43,247 nt of DNA from Armatimonadota bacterium (GTDB lineage Bacteria; Cloacimonadota; Cloacimonadia; Cloacimonadales; TCS61): NCBI GenBank assembly GCA_013203665.1, contig JABMPU010000017.1, positions 1-43,247 of the forward strand. Direction: 5' to 3'. Positions within the stretch are counted from its first letter, which is position 1. Every line of letters starts with the position of its first letter. Both the position numbers and the translations under genes were made by a program. The notes under the pieces are model-generated. The model worked only from the letters and a program-made list of their open reading frames with translations. It made no database searches and was not told where the DNA came from. This document shows, one piece after another, positions 8,904 through 17,612 of this stretch.

Positions 8904-9710
8904 ATGAATTCAATTAGAACTTTTAAAAAAATGAAACATAAAAACGAAAAAATTGTTATGCTGACTGCCTATGATTATCCTTCAGCAAAATACGTAGAAA
9001 TGGCAGGCATCGATCTCATACTGGTTGGTGACAGCCTGGGAATGGTTGTTCTTGGTTATGAGAACACTTTAAATGTTACAGTCTCTGATATGGTTCATCA
9101 TGCAAAAGCTGTTCGAAATGGAGCAAAAGAGAGCTTCATTGTTGTAGATATGCCATATATGAGCTATCATATTTCTAATGAAGAGACCAAAAGAAATGCT
9201 GCGAAACTAATTCTGGAAACAGGCGCAAATGCTGTAAAACTGGAAGGTGGTAAACCCTCACGTATAGAAGCTATCAAAGCAATTATAGATTGTGAAATTC
9301 CTGTAGTGGGACATCTGGGTTTAACACCGCAATCTATCTATCAATTTGGCGGTTATGTGGTTCAAGGGAAAAAAGAAGCAGATCAGGAAAAAATCCTCGA
9401 ACAGGCAAAAGCTATTGAACAAGCAGGTGCTTTTATGATCGTTCTGGAAGGTATACCTGAAAAATTGGGGGAAAAAATAACAGAAAATCTATCTATTCCA
9501 ACCATTGGCATTGGTGCTGGAAGATTCACAGATGGACAGGTTCTGGTTTATCATGATGTTTTGGGAATGGCAGATTTTGCACCAAAATTTGTGCGAAAAT
9601 ATATGAACCTTTCTGATAAGATTCCTGCTAATCTCAAAAAATTCATTAATGACGTAAAAGAAGGAGAATTCCCCAAAAAAGAACAAATTTATGCTCCAAT
9701 GGATAAATAG
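8904..9710 (+). CDS. panB: 3-methyl-2-oxobutanoate hydroxymethyltransferase
   Basis: A 268-aa enzyme of the PanB family. It makes ketopantoate from 2-oxoisovalerate and 5,10-methylenetetrahydrofolate, the first step of pantothenate/CoA synthesis. Diagnostic segments are MLTAYDYPSAKYVEMAGID, LVGDSLGMVVLGYENTL (metal-binding Asp), VKLEGG, GHLGLTPQS and IGIGAG near the C-terminal third. The length matches the usual 260-275 aa. A strong AAGGAGG site lies before ATG 8904. No panC or panD is adjacent. Confidence 0.96.
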   Translation: MNSIRTFKKMKHKNEKIVMLTAYDYPSAKYVEMAGIDLILVGDSLGMVVLGYENTLNVTVSDMVHHAKAVRNGAKESFIVVDMPYMSYHISNEETKRNAAKLILETGANAVKLEGGKPSRIEAIKAIIDCEIPVVGHLGLTPQSIYQFGGYVVQGKKEADQEKILEQAKAIEQAGAFMIVLEGIPEKLGEKITENLSIPTIGIGAGRFTDGQVLVYHDVLGMADFAPKFVRKYMNLSDKIPANLKKFINDVKEGEFPKKEQIYAPMDK

Positions 9711-9770
9711 GTTCAGGGTTCTGGATTCAGGGTTCAGGGTTCTGGATTCTGGGTTCAGGTTTCAGGATTG
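9711..9770. repeat. GGTTC-type degenerate tandem repeat
   Basis: Immediately after the panB stop codon, a roughly 20-bp unit (GGTTCAGGGTTCTGGATTCA) is repeated about twice and then decays. The same GGGTTC vocabulary recurs at 19918-20014 and 24281-24312, each time downstream of a gene. The strand is strongly G+T biased. Confidence 0.8.
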
Positions 9771-9830
9771 GGATGAAACTAAAACCTGAATGAAAAAGAA
9801 GCGATAGCGACAAAAATACTTGGATAGTAG

Positions 9831-9856
9831 ATATTCCGTGTTGGATATTGGATATT
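9831..9856. repeat. 26-bp dispersed repeat, right copy
   Basis: This is a perfect inverted copy of positions 1-26. It lies between the GGTTC repeat and the palindromic element at 9911-9991 in the panB-porX gap, which holds no gene. Confidence 0.85.
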
Positions 9857-9885
9857 CAGATATTTATTATGATAATAATAAACGA

Positions 9886-9991
9886 GGGTTCGCAAAATAG
9901 AGTGTTTTCTAACCTCACCTCAATCCTCTCCTGAAAGGAGAGGAAGTTTCTTAACACTCCTTCTCCTGCAGGAGAAGGCTGGGATGAGGTT
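9886..9991. repeat. MITE-like element with two perfect hairpins
   Basis: The segment begins GGGTTCGCAAAATAGAGTGT, closely similar to the end of the element at 41118. It then has outer arms AACCTCA (9911-9917) and TGAGGTT (9985-9991) enclosing two hairpins: CCTCTCCT/AGGAGAGG (9925-9943) and the perfect 20-bp palindrome CCTTCTCCTGCAGGAGAAGG (9959-9978). There is no ORF, and this is typical of non-autonomous intergenic elements. Confidence 0.75.
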
Positions 9992-10037
9992 GAAATATGA
10001 AGAAAGCTTCGATAAAAAATAAATTAAAGAGGTATTT

Positions 10038-11591
10038 GTGCAACAATTAAAAATTTTATGGATCGATGACGAAATAGAATTCTTACAGCCATTCGTGCTG
10101 TTTTTAACTGAAAGGGATTACAAAGTCGAAACTGTTTCCAATGGTTCGGATGCAATTGTGATGTTAGTAAATGAAAAATACGATCTGATCCTTCTGGATG
10201 AAATGATGCCCGGAATGGATGGTTTAACCACTCTTCGTGAGATCAGAAAGATCAATTCTTCCGTGCCTGTGATAATGGTTACAAAGAGCGAAGAAGAAGG
10301 TTTGATGGAAGATGCGATTGCCAGCCAGATTGCAGATTACCTGATAAAACCAATCAATCCCAATCAGATAATAATGGCAATAAAGAAGATTTTTCAGGCA
10401 GATGAAATACGCAAAAATAAAATTGGCGAAGAATATGCTCAGTTTTCATCAAAATTAAATCAGAAACTTTTTTCCGCTCCCACCTGGAAAGAATGGTTCG
10501 ATATTTATCAAGAGATTTGTAGATGGGAGCTTACACTCGATGAAATGAATGACCACACTTTATCTCAAATGCACTTTTTGGAAAAATGGAATACAAACAC
10601 TGAATTTTCAAATTACATCACAGAAAACTATGAAAACTGGATTAAATCCGATGACAGACCAAATATGTCTTTTGATATCATTTCAGAATTCGTTATTCCT
10701 CAATTGGGAAAAAAAAATCCGGTATATTTCATAGTTCTGGATTGTCTGAGATTAGACCAATATTATATGATCGAACCCTTCATCAAAGAATTGTTTGAGG
10801 TTGAGCTTAATTTGTATTATTCCATCATTCCCACTGCAACGCCTTATTCCAGGAATTCTATTTTCAGCGGTCTGCTTCCCTGTGATATTGCCAGAAATTT
10901 TCCTGAATACTGGACAGAGTCTTCAGATCTGGACAGCAGCCGTAATCGCAATGAACATCAACTATTGGAAGCTCACATAAAAGATCTGGGCTATAACCTG
11001 GAACAAAGCAGATATGTTAAGATTTTCAGTATTGAAGAAGGTAATTATGTCTTAAGAAAAATCGATACTTTCAGTCATGACAAATTGGTAATTTTGGTTT
11101 ATAATTTTTTAGACCTACTCACGCATCATCGCTCCAAAAGCCAAATCCTGAAAGAAACTATACCGGATGATTCTGCTTTAAGAGCTTTCACCAGGCACTG
11201 GTTTTTGCACTCAACTTTTTATGAAGCTCTCAAATTGATCATAAAGCAAAATGCAACTGTAATCCTTACTACAGATCACGGTTCAATAAAAGTTAATAGA
11301 GCAAGCAAAGTTATCGGTGATAAAGACACGACTACTACTGTGCGTTACAAACAGGGAAGAAATCTTTCTTGTAATGATAAACAGGCATTGCATTTGAAGA
11401 ACCCTGAAGATTTTGGTTTGCCTGCCCGTAACATCGTTGATAATTATGTATTTGCAAAAGATGATTATTATTTTGTTTATCCAAATTCTTTCCACCAATA
11501 TCAAAAACAGTATAATGGCACTTTTCAGCATGGTGGAATTTCCATGGAAGAAATGATACTTCCGATTGCAGTTTGTAAACCCAAAAAATAG
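10038..11591 (+). CDS. porX: PorX-type response regulator with PglZ phosphatase-like domain
   Basis: A 517-aa protein. Residues 1-125 form a CheY-like receiver with acidic pocket D10-D11, phospho-acceptor D54 in LILLDEMMPG, and the KP pair in YLIKPIN near residue 104. A helical linker leads to a PglZ/alkaline-phosphatase-superfamily domain with metal and nucleophile motifs VLDCLRLDQYY, TATPYSRNSIFSG, TTDHGS and FQHGGISMEEMI. This is the exact architecture of PorX, which in Porphyromonas and Flavobacterium acts with PorY and an ECF sigma factor to control the type IX secretion system. Start GTG 10038 follows AAAGAGG. porY is not adjacent. Two proteins in this window (13173-14765 and 20511-23841) end in the kind of domain that T9SS exports, so the regulon is plausibly local as well as global. 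Confidence 0.88.
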   Translation: MQQLKILWIDDEIEFLQPFVLFLTERDYKVETVSNGSDAIVMLVNEKYDLILLDEMMPGMDGLTTLREIRKINSSVPVIMVTKSEEEGLMEDAIASQIADYLIKPINPNQIIMAIKKIFQADEIRKNKIGEEYAQFSSKLNQKLFSAPTWKEWFDIYQEICRWELTLDEMNDHTLSQMHFLEKWNTNTEFSNYITENYENWIKSDDRPNMSFDIISEFVIPQLGKKNPVYFIVLDCLRLDQYYMIEPFIKELFEVELNLYYSIIPTATPYSRNSIFSGLLPCDIARNFPEYWTESSDLDSSRNRNEHQLLEAHIKDLGYNLEQSRYVKIFSIEEGNYVLRKIDTFSHDKLVILVYNFLDLLTHHRSKSQILKETIPDDSALRAFTRHWFLHSTFYEALKLIIKQNATVILTTDHGSIKVNRASKVIGDKDTTTTVRYKQGRNLSCNDKQALHLKNPEDFGLPARNIVDNYVFAKDDYYFVYPNSFHQYQKQYNGTFQHGGISMEEMILPIAVCKPKK

Positions 11592-11594
11592 TAA

Positions 11595-12014
11595 ATGAAT
11601 ACAATTATAGAATTACGAAAAGAAGATGATACAATAAATCTTGCTAAGAAATTAGCTCCTTCTTTAAAATGCGGGGATGTTATAGCTCTTTTTGGCGAGC
11701 TTGGTGTTGGTAAGACTTTTTTCACAAAACATCTTTGTAGATTTTTAGATGTAACAGAAAACGTGAGCAGTCCCAGCTATGTTTTAATGAATGAATATTC
11801 CGGTAAATTTCCGATTTTTCATTTTGATTTTTTCAGGTTGGATTCTAAAGATGAATTATTGGAACTCGGTTTATATGATATTTTTGATCAAGGAGTTACA
11901 ATTATTGAATGGCCCGAAATCGCAGATAATTTACTTCCAGAAAATACTATTCGTATCGAATTTTCGTTTGAGGATTCCTATCGAAAGGTGAGAATAGTAG
12001 AAAAACTAACCTAA
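11595..12014 (+). CDS. tsaE: tRNA threonylcarbamoyladenosine biosynthesis ATPase TsaE
   Basis: A 139-aa ATPase of the TsaE (YjeE) family, part of the TsaBCDE machinery that makes t6A37 in ANN-reading tRNAs. The Walker A motif is GELGVGKTFFTK near residues 37-48, followed by the family block SSPSYVLMNEY and HFDFFRLD. The late block IIEWPEIADNLLP is also diagnostic. It starts 3 bp after porX, so it is probably transcribed with it. Its 3' end overlaps the convergent small gene 12006-12302 by 9 bp. Confidence 0.94.
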   Translation: MNTIIELRKEDDTINLAKKLAPSLKCGDVIALFGELGVGKTFFTKHLCRFLDVTENVSSPSYVLMNEYSGKFPIFHFDFFRLDSKDELLELGLYDIFDQGVTIIEWPEIADNLLPENTIRIEFSFEDSYRKVRIVEKLT

Positions 12015-12302
12015 TTTTATGAGATGAAATAGATTTATTAGAATCAGAATAATGATAATGATATTTCCCCAGAGAATTCTATTTTTCAAATCTTCGATTT
12101 GATGACGATTCTCATCCATTCTTTTTTCCAGACGAATAAGCAGATGCTCCAATGTGGAAAACTTATCACTGAATTTATCAATTTTCTTCACCTTTCTCAT
12201 ATTCTCGAAATCTTTGACAAAGTGTTTCAGTATATCGAAAAAAGCGTTAATCAAACCGGTAACAATGGGATTAGATTTTGGTTTTCCGTTATTTTTCTTC
12301 AT
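12006..12302 (-). CDS. Small coiled-coil, C-terminally anchored membrane protein
   Basis: A 98-aa protein of unknown function. The middle (residues 35-75) is charged and heptad-like (LEHLLIRLEKRMDENRHQIEDLKNRI), suggesting a coiled coil. Residues 76-95 form one hydrophobic helix, so it looks tail-anchored with the coiled coil in the cytoplasm. The N terminus is basic. It is the last gene of the minus-strand block, 12 bp after the PorV-like gene, and overlaps the tsaE stop codon from the other strand. No family was recognised. Confidence 0.6.
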   Translation of the reverse strand: MKKNNGKPKSNPIVTGLINAFFDILKHFVKDFENMRKVKKIDKFSDKFSTLEHLLIRLEKRMDENRHQIEDLKNRILWGNIIIIILILINLFHLIKLG

Positions 12303-12314
12303 GGAATTCTCCTT

Positions 12315-13163
12315 CTAAAACTTATAGCCCACGCCAAAATGATGAGTTGCATCCAATACATGAGTATTATAAGCATAATCAATATAAACGTTAAATAATT
12401 CAAATTTCGCACCCATTGAATAACTGCTGGGTTTGTTTCGTACTCCGAATCTAAGAATAAGAGATTTGAAAACCTCGATCTCTGTTCCAGCATGAATTTC
12501 AGTTTCAGATTTTGTTCTATCGGAGAGTGTTTTTTTCAATTCGAGAGAAGTTGTGACTCCTTCATATGGAAGATAAGAAATTCCCATTCCGATTTTTCGC
12601 GGCAAACTATTATTATTATCTTCTCCAATTTTGGGATTATTCAGATTGCTCACAGAAAAACCCAACCTGGTTCTTTGATGAAGAATTGCTATTGCTCCCA
12701 GATTCAATCCGAACGCCGTCTGATCTCCAAATGAACTTATGGATAGATGATAAAAATTGGCAACATATCCAAAATAAATGGCAGAATGAACATCCTTCAG
12801 AAGTGTAAAAGAATGAGCCACAGCATAAATTTTTTCGCTCATCAGATTCACATTAAGATAATCAACATCCATCGAAAGTAAACCCAATCCGATAGTACCA
12901 AAATTCTTGGGTAAATCCATGGTAAATGCTACTGTATTCAAGACCTGAAAATCATTACCAAAGGGTTTTGTATAACCTACTATAAGATTACTTCCTGCTA
13001 AAGATAGTCCTGCCGGATTATAGAAAATACCGTTAGCATCATCTGAAGTAGAATAAAATGTTCCACCCATTGCCCGAGCTCTGGGAGATGGTTCATAATC
13101 ATCAAATACGCCAAACAAATTAAAAGAAATTAAAAGTAAGATAATAATTTGAAAAGTCTTCAT
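12315..13163 (-). CDS. PorV/PorQ-like outer-membrane beta-barrel protein
   Basis: A 282-aa exported protein with a signal peptide (MKTFQIIILLLISFNLFGVF). It then has the phrase SPRARAMGGTFYSTSDDANGIFYNPAGLS, a hallmark of PorV/PorQ and related FadL-superfamily barrels of the FCB group. The rest alternates short amphipathic strands with turns and ends in a terminal aromatic residue (GVGYKF), as outer-membrane barrels do. PorV carries T9SS substrates to the attachment complex; PorQ assists it. Here the barrel gene directly follows a T9SS-type secreted protein gene (10-bp spacing), which supports but does not prove a secretion role. Ordinary porin-like function remains possible. Confidence 0.7.
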   Translation of the reverse strand: MKTFQIIILLLISFNLFGVFDDYEPSPRARAMGGTFYSTSDDANGIFYNPAGLSLAGSNLIVGYTKPFGNDFQVLNTVAFTMDLPKNFGTIGLGLLSMDVDYLNVNLMSEKIYAVAHSFTLLKDVHSAIYFGYVANFYHLSISSFGDQTAFGLNLGAIAILHQRTRLGFSVSNLNNPKIGEDNNNSLPRKIGMGISYLPYEGVTTSLELKKTLSDRTKSETEIHAGTEIEVFKSLILRFGVRNKPSSYSMGAKFELFNVYIDYAYNTHVLDATHHFGVGYKF

Positions 13164-13172
13164 TCCATCCCC

Positions 13173-14765
13173 CTACTTCAAAGGAGCACCAATTACAATC
13201 GGTGCTTTAGCGGTTTTCTTGCTGCCAGTATCCGCATTGATAACTTCCAGGTAACAGATATATAATCCAATAGGAAGAAGATTCTGGTATTTATCCCGAC
13301 CATCCCATTCATACTGGTTTATTCCATTTGGATTTTCGATTATGATATTTTGAGGAGTGAACATCAATTTACCTTCAGCATTATAAATCCTGAGAATTGC
13401 TTTATCATCTTCCTTAGAATAAAAATCGATAATGATTTTCTCACCAGCATAAGGATCGAAAGGTTTGGGAGGTACTTTTAAAATTGCCTTATGCGTTTTC
13501 ACCGGAAAAGTATAGGATGCCAGGTCGTATTCAATGGTAACCCAAGATGAATCATCCATTGCATAAGCTCCGATATTTACAGTAACTCCGGCGGATTTAC
13601 CCGGGATCAATCCAAAATATAATGTAGAATCTGCCAAATCCTGCTCCAGGTCAGCATAATAAATTGTATCATAATAATTCAGTTTATACAATAATTGGGC
13701 TTCCACAATCTGACCGTCTGTATCTTCGATATTCACTGAAATCTGCAGACTATCATTTGGTTCGGGATAATTTATTATCTGCATATTAGATATAAGAGGA
13801 GCTCGTTCCGAAATCTCAATAAGCATTATTGCAGATGTAACAACATTTAGTGAATCGTCAGTTGCCCGGATTTGTATTAGAAAATTATCTTCTTCGGATG
13901 TAAAAGTATTTAAGGCAGGAATTGTTGTTTCATAATTATCGTTTCCTATGCTATTCATTTCGGTTTCCATGAAATCTTCATTACTTTCCAAACTGTAGAA
14001 TAGTAGTACTTCCATAATTGAACCATCATAATCAAAAACATTCGCAGTTACCGAAATTTCCTCATCAAAAAAAGGATTTTGTGGAGATATCGAAATATCC
14101 TCGATTATTGGCATAGTAATATCTATGTGGATATCTTCCTGGTATCCAGGTAGAATTTGGCTGTTATTATTGTATACACTAACAACTCCATTAGTAATAA
14201 TTGGAACTCCTTGTTCCAAATCACTAATGTCAATTCCTGTGGAATCCCAAACCCGTATAGTTAATGTTTCACCGTCTTCATCTTCAATATTAACATTATA
14301 ACCACCTCCGGCATAATAAGGATTTTCATATAAGGTGCCGGAAACACTTACCATTGTGCCTTCCCAATACGCATGATCTTGTGCTTCTGGAATAGTTAAT
14401 GGAATTATCGGAATTTGTAATCCTTGCTGTAAAACTGAGTAAGAAAAATCAGTGATTTCTGTTATTCCATTGTATTCTTCAACATCTCCTGTCAATTGAA
14501 TTTCATTTCCCCGAATCAAATCTTGTTGATACATGGAAGTTATACTGTAATCGAAAAGCATAATTCCTCTGCCCGATTCATCTTGAACAAATACGTTTAA
14601 CATAGTGCCATGAGTAATCCCAGCTCCGATTGTTACAATTCCTTTAATGGTTACACTCTGTCCATTATAAATGTTGATGCTATCCTGGATATTAGCTATC
14701 GGTGTAATAGTCTGAGCATACATTATAACTGGAAAGAGAAATATCAAAACAATGAATTTCTTCAT
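13173..14765 (-). CDS. Secreted OB-fold/Ig-like protein with FlgD-like C-terminal sorting domain
   Basis: A 530-aa exported protein with a signal peptide ending near AQT at residues 17-19. Residues 20-125 look like an OB-fold nucleic-acid-binding-like domain (QSVTIKGIVTIG, QDESGRGIMLFDY, LTGDVEEYNGITEI), and a second such block follows at about 126-210. Two Ig-like/bacterial 'DYDGSI'-type domains fill residues 215-410. The C terminus (430-525) carries a FlgD Ig-like domain with the signature LRIYNAEGKL, YEWDGRDKYQNLLPIGLYICYL, similar to T9SS type A sorting domains. It is likely a surface or extracellular protein. The gene overlaps lspA by 4 bp and is followed by the PorV-like barrel. The substrate is unknown. 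Confidence 0.72.
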   Translation of the reverse strand: MKKFIVLIFLFPVIMYAQTITPIANIQDSINIYNGQSVTIKGIVTIGAGITHGTMLNVFVQDESGRGIMLFDYSITSMYQQDLIRGNEIQLTGDVEEYNGITEITDFSYSVLQQGLQIPIIPLTIPEAQDHAYWEGTMVSVSGTLYENPYYAGGGYNVNIEDEDGETLTIRVWDSTGIDISDLEQGVPIITNGVVSVYNNNSQILPGYQEDIHIDITMPIIEDISISPQNPFFDEEISVTANVFDYDGSIMEVLLFYSLESNEDFMETEMNSIGNDNYETTIPALNTFTSEEDNFLIQIRATDDSLNVVTSAIMLIEISERAPLISNMQIINYPEPNDSLQISVNIEDTDGQIVEAQLLYKLNYYDTIYYADLEQDLADSTLYFGLIPGKSAGVTVNIGAYAMDDSSWVTIEYDLASYTFPVKTHKAILKVPPKPFDPYAGEKIIIDFYSKEDDKAILRIYNAEGKLMFTPQNIIIENPNGINQYEWDGRDKYQNLLPIGLYICYLEVINADTGSKKTAKAPIVIGAPLK

Positions 14766-15250
14766 TTTTTCTCCGAAGTTTTGTGCTGTAAAAATAACGA
14801 AAAAAATATCAATATCACAATTGCGATAACTATAGAACTGTCTGCAATATTAAAGATCGGCCAGCGATTCATAATGAAGTCCGGAAAATCGCAATCCAAA
14901 AAATCTGTAACCCGCCCATAAAGAATCCTGTCAATAAGATTACCGATTGCACCGCCTAAAATCAAGGCAAAAGCAAATTTCTCTGTTTTAGATTTTGAGC
15001 GAATATTAAGATAAATAAGAAGCAGGACAGCAACAACTGAAACGATGATGAACACCACCCTATTTATTAATAACGAACCAAAAGAAATACTGAAAGCAGC
15101 ACCTGAATTCTGAACATGAGTCAGCCAGAAAAATTTGGGAGTCACTTTTATCGCTTCCCCAACTTCAAGATAGTTTTTAATAACAAATTTCGAAACCTGG
15201 TCTAACAGAATTACAATTATCGAAATCCATAAATATGAGAGTTTTTTCAT
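14762..15250 (-). CDS. lspA: Lipoprotein signal peptidase (signal peptidase II)
   Basis: A 162-aa integral membrane aspartyl protease that cleaves prolipoprotein signal peptides after lipidation. Four transmembrane segments are visible. Conserved motifs are VQNSGAAFSI, GGAIGNLIDRILYGRVTDFLD (first catalytic Asp in the VTDF block) and FNIADSSIV (second catalytic Asp). The length matches the family. It starts at the stop of the TraR/DksA-type gene and overlaps the next gene by 4 bp, so translation is coupled through the block. Confidence 0.95.
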   Translation of the reverse strand: MKKLSYLWISIIVILLDQVSKFVIKNYLEVGEAIKVTPKFFWLTHVQNSGAAFSISFGSLLINRVVFIIVSVVAVLLLIYLNIRSKSKTEKFAFALILGGAIGNLIDRILYGRVTDFLDCDFPDFIMNRWPIFNIADSSIVIAIVILIFFSLFLQHKTSEKK

Positions 15251-15645
15251 TATCTTCTTCTATGATTTGCTTCCTCATTTGATTTACATTTTATGCAAAA
15301 CTTTGCGTAGGGAACTACTTTTAGTCGTTTCGTCTGAATCAGGCAACCGCAAATTTCACAGATTCCGTATGTTTTTTCGTAAATTCGTTTCAAAGCAAAA
15401 TTCAGTTCTTTCAATTTTTCCATTTCTTTATTCAGATGGTAAACGCGTTTTTCAGATTCATCAGTGTCTGTGCCCATATCTGCCTGATGAAGCGAATAAG
15501 ACGATAAATCACCACTACGATTCTTTGAGCCTTTTCTCTGAATTTCATCAATTCCATTAATAAGTTTCTGAGTTTCTTCTTTTTCTATTAAAAGAATTTT
15601 CTCATATTTCTTTAAAACTTTTTCTGCTAAAATTTCCTCAGACAT
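15250..15645 (-). CDS. TraR/DksA family zinc-finger protein
   Basis: A 131-aa protein with a helical N-terminal part (coiled coil about residues 1-90) and a C-terminal four-cysteine zinc finger, CEICGC...CIKCKS. This is the layout of DksA/TraR proteins, which enter the RNA polymerase secondary channel and tune transcription, often together with ppGpp. The coiled-coil tip lacks a clear DxxDxA motif, so true DksA function is uncertain. In FCB and Gram-positive genomes such a gene commonly precedes lspA, exactly as here (stop and start share a base). Confidence 0.88.
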   Translation of the reverse strand: MSEEILAEKVLKKYEKILLIEKEETQKLINGIDEIQRKGSKNRSGDLSSYSLHQADMGTDTDESEKRVYHLNKEMEKLKELNFALKRIYEKTYGICEICGCLIQTKRLKVVPYAKFCIKCKSNEEANHRRR

Positions 15646-15655
15646 GATTAATCCC

Positions 15656-16477
15656 TCATTTTATTATATTTATTAGATTCAAAATTAAAATTTCCAAATT
15701 AGCTTTTGCTGCTGCTGCACTTGCTGTAATATCATCCTGACTGTGAGGTTCTGTATGAAAAATATTTCCAAGATTCGTTACTACAGAGATTCCTAAGATT
15801 TTCATTCCGCAATGAATCCCAACAATAACTTCCGGCACAGTTGACATCCCCACCAGGTCTGCTCCCATTTTTGCCAACATTTTACACTCTGCACGGGTTT
15901 CTAAACTAGGACCGGAAACAGCAACATAAACTCCGCTTTTTACAATAAAATGATTTTCTTCAGCAACCTGATTTGCTAAGAGAATCATTTTGTTATCATA
16001 CGGCTCATTCATGCTGGGAAAACGATTTTCCAATGCATCGAAATTACTGCCAATTAAAGGATTGCTACCCATCAGATTTATATGATCGGAGATTAAAACT
16101 ATATCGCCTTTATCAAGATTTTTATTCAAGCTGCCTGCAGCGTTGGTTATTATCAGATGTGAAATTCCAAAAGCATTAAGAATTCTTACAGGAAAAGTAA
16201 TCTGCTCCATGGAATATCCCTCATAATAATGAAGACGACCCTGCAGTATTATCACTTTTTTATTACCGATATTGCCGGCAATCAGTTTCCCTTCATGAGA
16301 AGGAGCAGTAGATACGGACATTCCCGGAATCTCCCGGTAAGGGATGATAATCGCATTTTCCACCATTTCCGCAATCGAATTCAAACCGGTTCCCAAAATA
16401 ATTCCGTATTTCGGTTCAAAACCAATCTTGGATCTCAAAAAATCAGCAGTGGCAGAAATCTTCTTTAACATCTTCAA
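15656..16477 (-). CDS. punA: Purine-nucleoside phosphorylase (trimeric type)
   Basis: A 273-aa enzyme of the trimeric PNP/MTAP family that cleaves inosine/guanosine (or related nucleosides) with phosphate. Visible are the phosphate-binding GTGLNS near residue 30, ILQGRLHYYEGY, the ITNAAGSLN block, SGPSLETRAECKMLAKMGADLVGMSTVPE with the purine-site Glu and the family MS-T motif, and VTNLGNI. These favour true PNP over MTA phosphorylase. It overlaps yggT by 4 bp and is followed after 10 bp by the TraR/DksA-type gene. It pairs logically with thymidine kinase upstream as nucleoside salvage. Confidence 0.93.
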   Translation of the reverse strand: MKMLKKISATADFLRSKIGFEPKYGIILGTGLNSIAEMVENAIIIPYREIPGMSVSTAPSHEGKLIAGNIGNKKVIILQGRLHYYEGYSMEQITFPVRILNAFGISHLIITNAAGSLNKNLDKGDIVLISDHINLMGSNPLIGSNFDALENRFPSMNEPYDNKMILLANQVAEENHFIVKSGVYVAVSGPSLETRAECKMLAKMGADLVGMSTVPEVIVGIHCGMKILGISVVTNLGNIFHTEPHSQDDITASAAAAKANLEILILNLINIIK

Positions 16478-16731
16478 GCTCTCAATATGAAATTACGTAA
16501 AACATTTAACAAAATAATTATGATAAATGGAGAAAAATCGATCGCCATATTCGGAATCATCCTACTTAAAAATTCCCTAACACGACCCAAAACAGGTTCG
16601 GTAATCTGAATAATAAAAAGATAAATCCTGAAAAAACTACTATGTGGGTTAATTGGAAACCAGGATAAAACAGCTCGAATAATGATGATTATCATATAAA
16701 TATCTATGAGCTGAACCAATAAAAAACGCAT
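16474..16731 (-). CDS. YggT family membrane protein
   Basis: An 85-aa protein with two hydrophobic helices (residues 4-20 and 60-80). Between them is the YggT signature RAVLSWFPINPHSSFFRIYLFIIQITEPVLGRVR. YggT proteins are implicated in osmotic tolerance and, in Gram-positives, cell division (SepG/YlmG). It shares a base with the tdk stop and overlaps punA by 4 bp, so it is translated as part of the salvage operon. Confidence 0.88.
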   Translation of the reverse strand: MRFLLVQLIDIYMIIIIIRAVLSWFPINPHSSFFRIYLFIIQITEPVLGRVREFLSRMIPNMAIDFSPFIIIILLNVLRNFILRA

Positions 16732-17291
16732 TAAACCAAAACCTCATGACAATTTCGGCAGCGAGCTTCGTAAATTCCGGAAGCTCCTACAATAATTGTA
16801 TCTTTATCTTTAGTTAATCGTTGTGTTCGATTTGCAGGATTTCCACATTTCACACAAATAGCCAGAAACTTCTCTATATATTCAGCAATAGCAAGCAATT
16901 TCGGCACGGGACCAAAAGGTTTCCCTTGGTAATCCTGATCCAATCCAGCTACGATCACTCGCTTTCCCATATTTGCCAATTTATTACAAACATCTACTAT
17001 CTCATCTTCAAAGAACTGAACTTCATCGATGGCAACAACTTCTGTATCTTCTTCCACCAATTCCATGATCTCTTCAGCTTTCTGTACTAATTGGGATGGT
17101 GCTTTAGTTTTGTTGTGCGAAACAATATGATTATTATCATAGCGGTTATCGATCTGAGGTTTAAAAACCTGAGCTTTTTGCTTGGCATATTCTGTGCGGT
17201 GAATCCTGCGAATCAGTTCTTCAGTCTTGCCGCTGAACATACTTCCACAAATTACTTCTATCCATCCTGTCCGATTATTAATTATATTCAT
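16731..17291 (-). CDS. tdk: Thymidine kinase (type II)
   Basis: A 186-aa cytosolic enzyme that phosphorylates thymidine to dTMP. It has the P-loop [15 protein letters not shown] near residues 15-29, the Walker B-like [10 protein letters not shown] with the catalytic Glu, and the lasso-type zinc site [13 protein letters not shown]...CRNCHE. This is the standard type II TK layout and length. It heads the minus-strand block (yggT and punA follow with overlaps). Its promoter must lie between 17292 and the repeat-laden gap before the butyrate kinase gene. Confidence 0.96.
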   Translation of the reverse strand: MNIINNRTGWIEVICGSMFSGKTEELIRRIHRTEYAKQKAQVFKPQIDNRYDNNHIVSHNKTKAPSQLVQKAEEIMELVEEDTEVVAIDEVQFFEDEIVDVCNKLANMGKRVIVAGLDQDYQGKPFGPVPKLLAIAEYIEKFLAICVKCGNPANRTQRLTKDKDTIIVGASGIYEARCRNCHEVLV

Positions 17292-17387
17292 ATCCTAACC
17301 TCAGCCGAACATTTATTTAAAGTATGTTTTTTTGTGTCAAATATTTTTATTCGTTTGTTTTGAGTGAAATTATAAAGATGATTTAAT

Positions 17388-17519
17388 CACTAATGAACGC
17401 TGATAAACACGAAAAAATAACTTAATACAACATTAATTCTGCTTGTTCCCACGCTCTTTCGTGTTGATTACATTCGTGCTTCTTAGTGTTCTTAGCCTGC
17501 CCCGTTGACTAACTGGGGC
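17388..17519. repeat. Imperfect inverted repeat plus GCCCC hairpin
   Basis: The tdk-buk gap holds no gene. At 17388 it reads CACTAATGAACGCTGATAAA-CACGAAA. An imperfect inverse of this (TTTCGTGTTGATTACATTCG...TTAGTG) closes at 17457-17488, about 100 bp away. Next to it is a hairpin, GCCCCGTT GACT AAC(T)GGGGC, at 17499-17519. A related CTTAGTG...TTCTTAGTGGCTAA string occurs at 24403-24429, before hisS. These are dispersed MITE-like repeats. Confidence 0.6.
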
Positions 17520-17612
17520 GGCTAAATAATTAGGTTGAAACCTCTTAAAAAAACAATTGACGTTAGAATTCGTATTCAACAATTTGCTATAAAAAAAATT
17601 CGGAGGAGTTTA

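Noticed and set aside
9711-9770. Possible CRISPR array because of regularly spaced repeats.
   Set aside because: The units are 6-20 bp, degenerate and contiguous; there are no spacers and no cas genes.
10050-11604. Minus- and plus-strand ORFs of 60-90 codons inside porX, and similar ones inside other genes.
   Set aside because: They are shadows of strongly supported genes in other frames.
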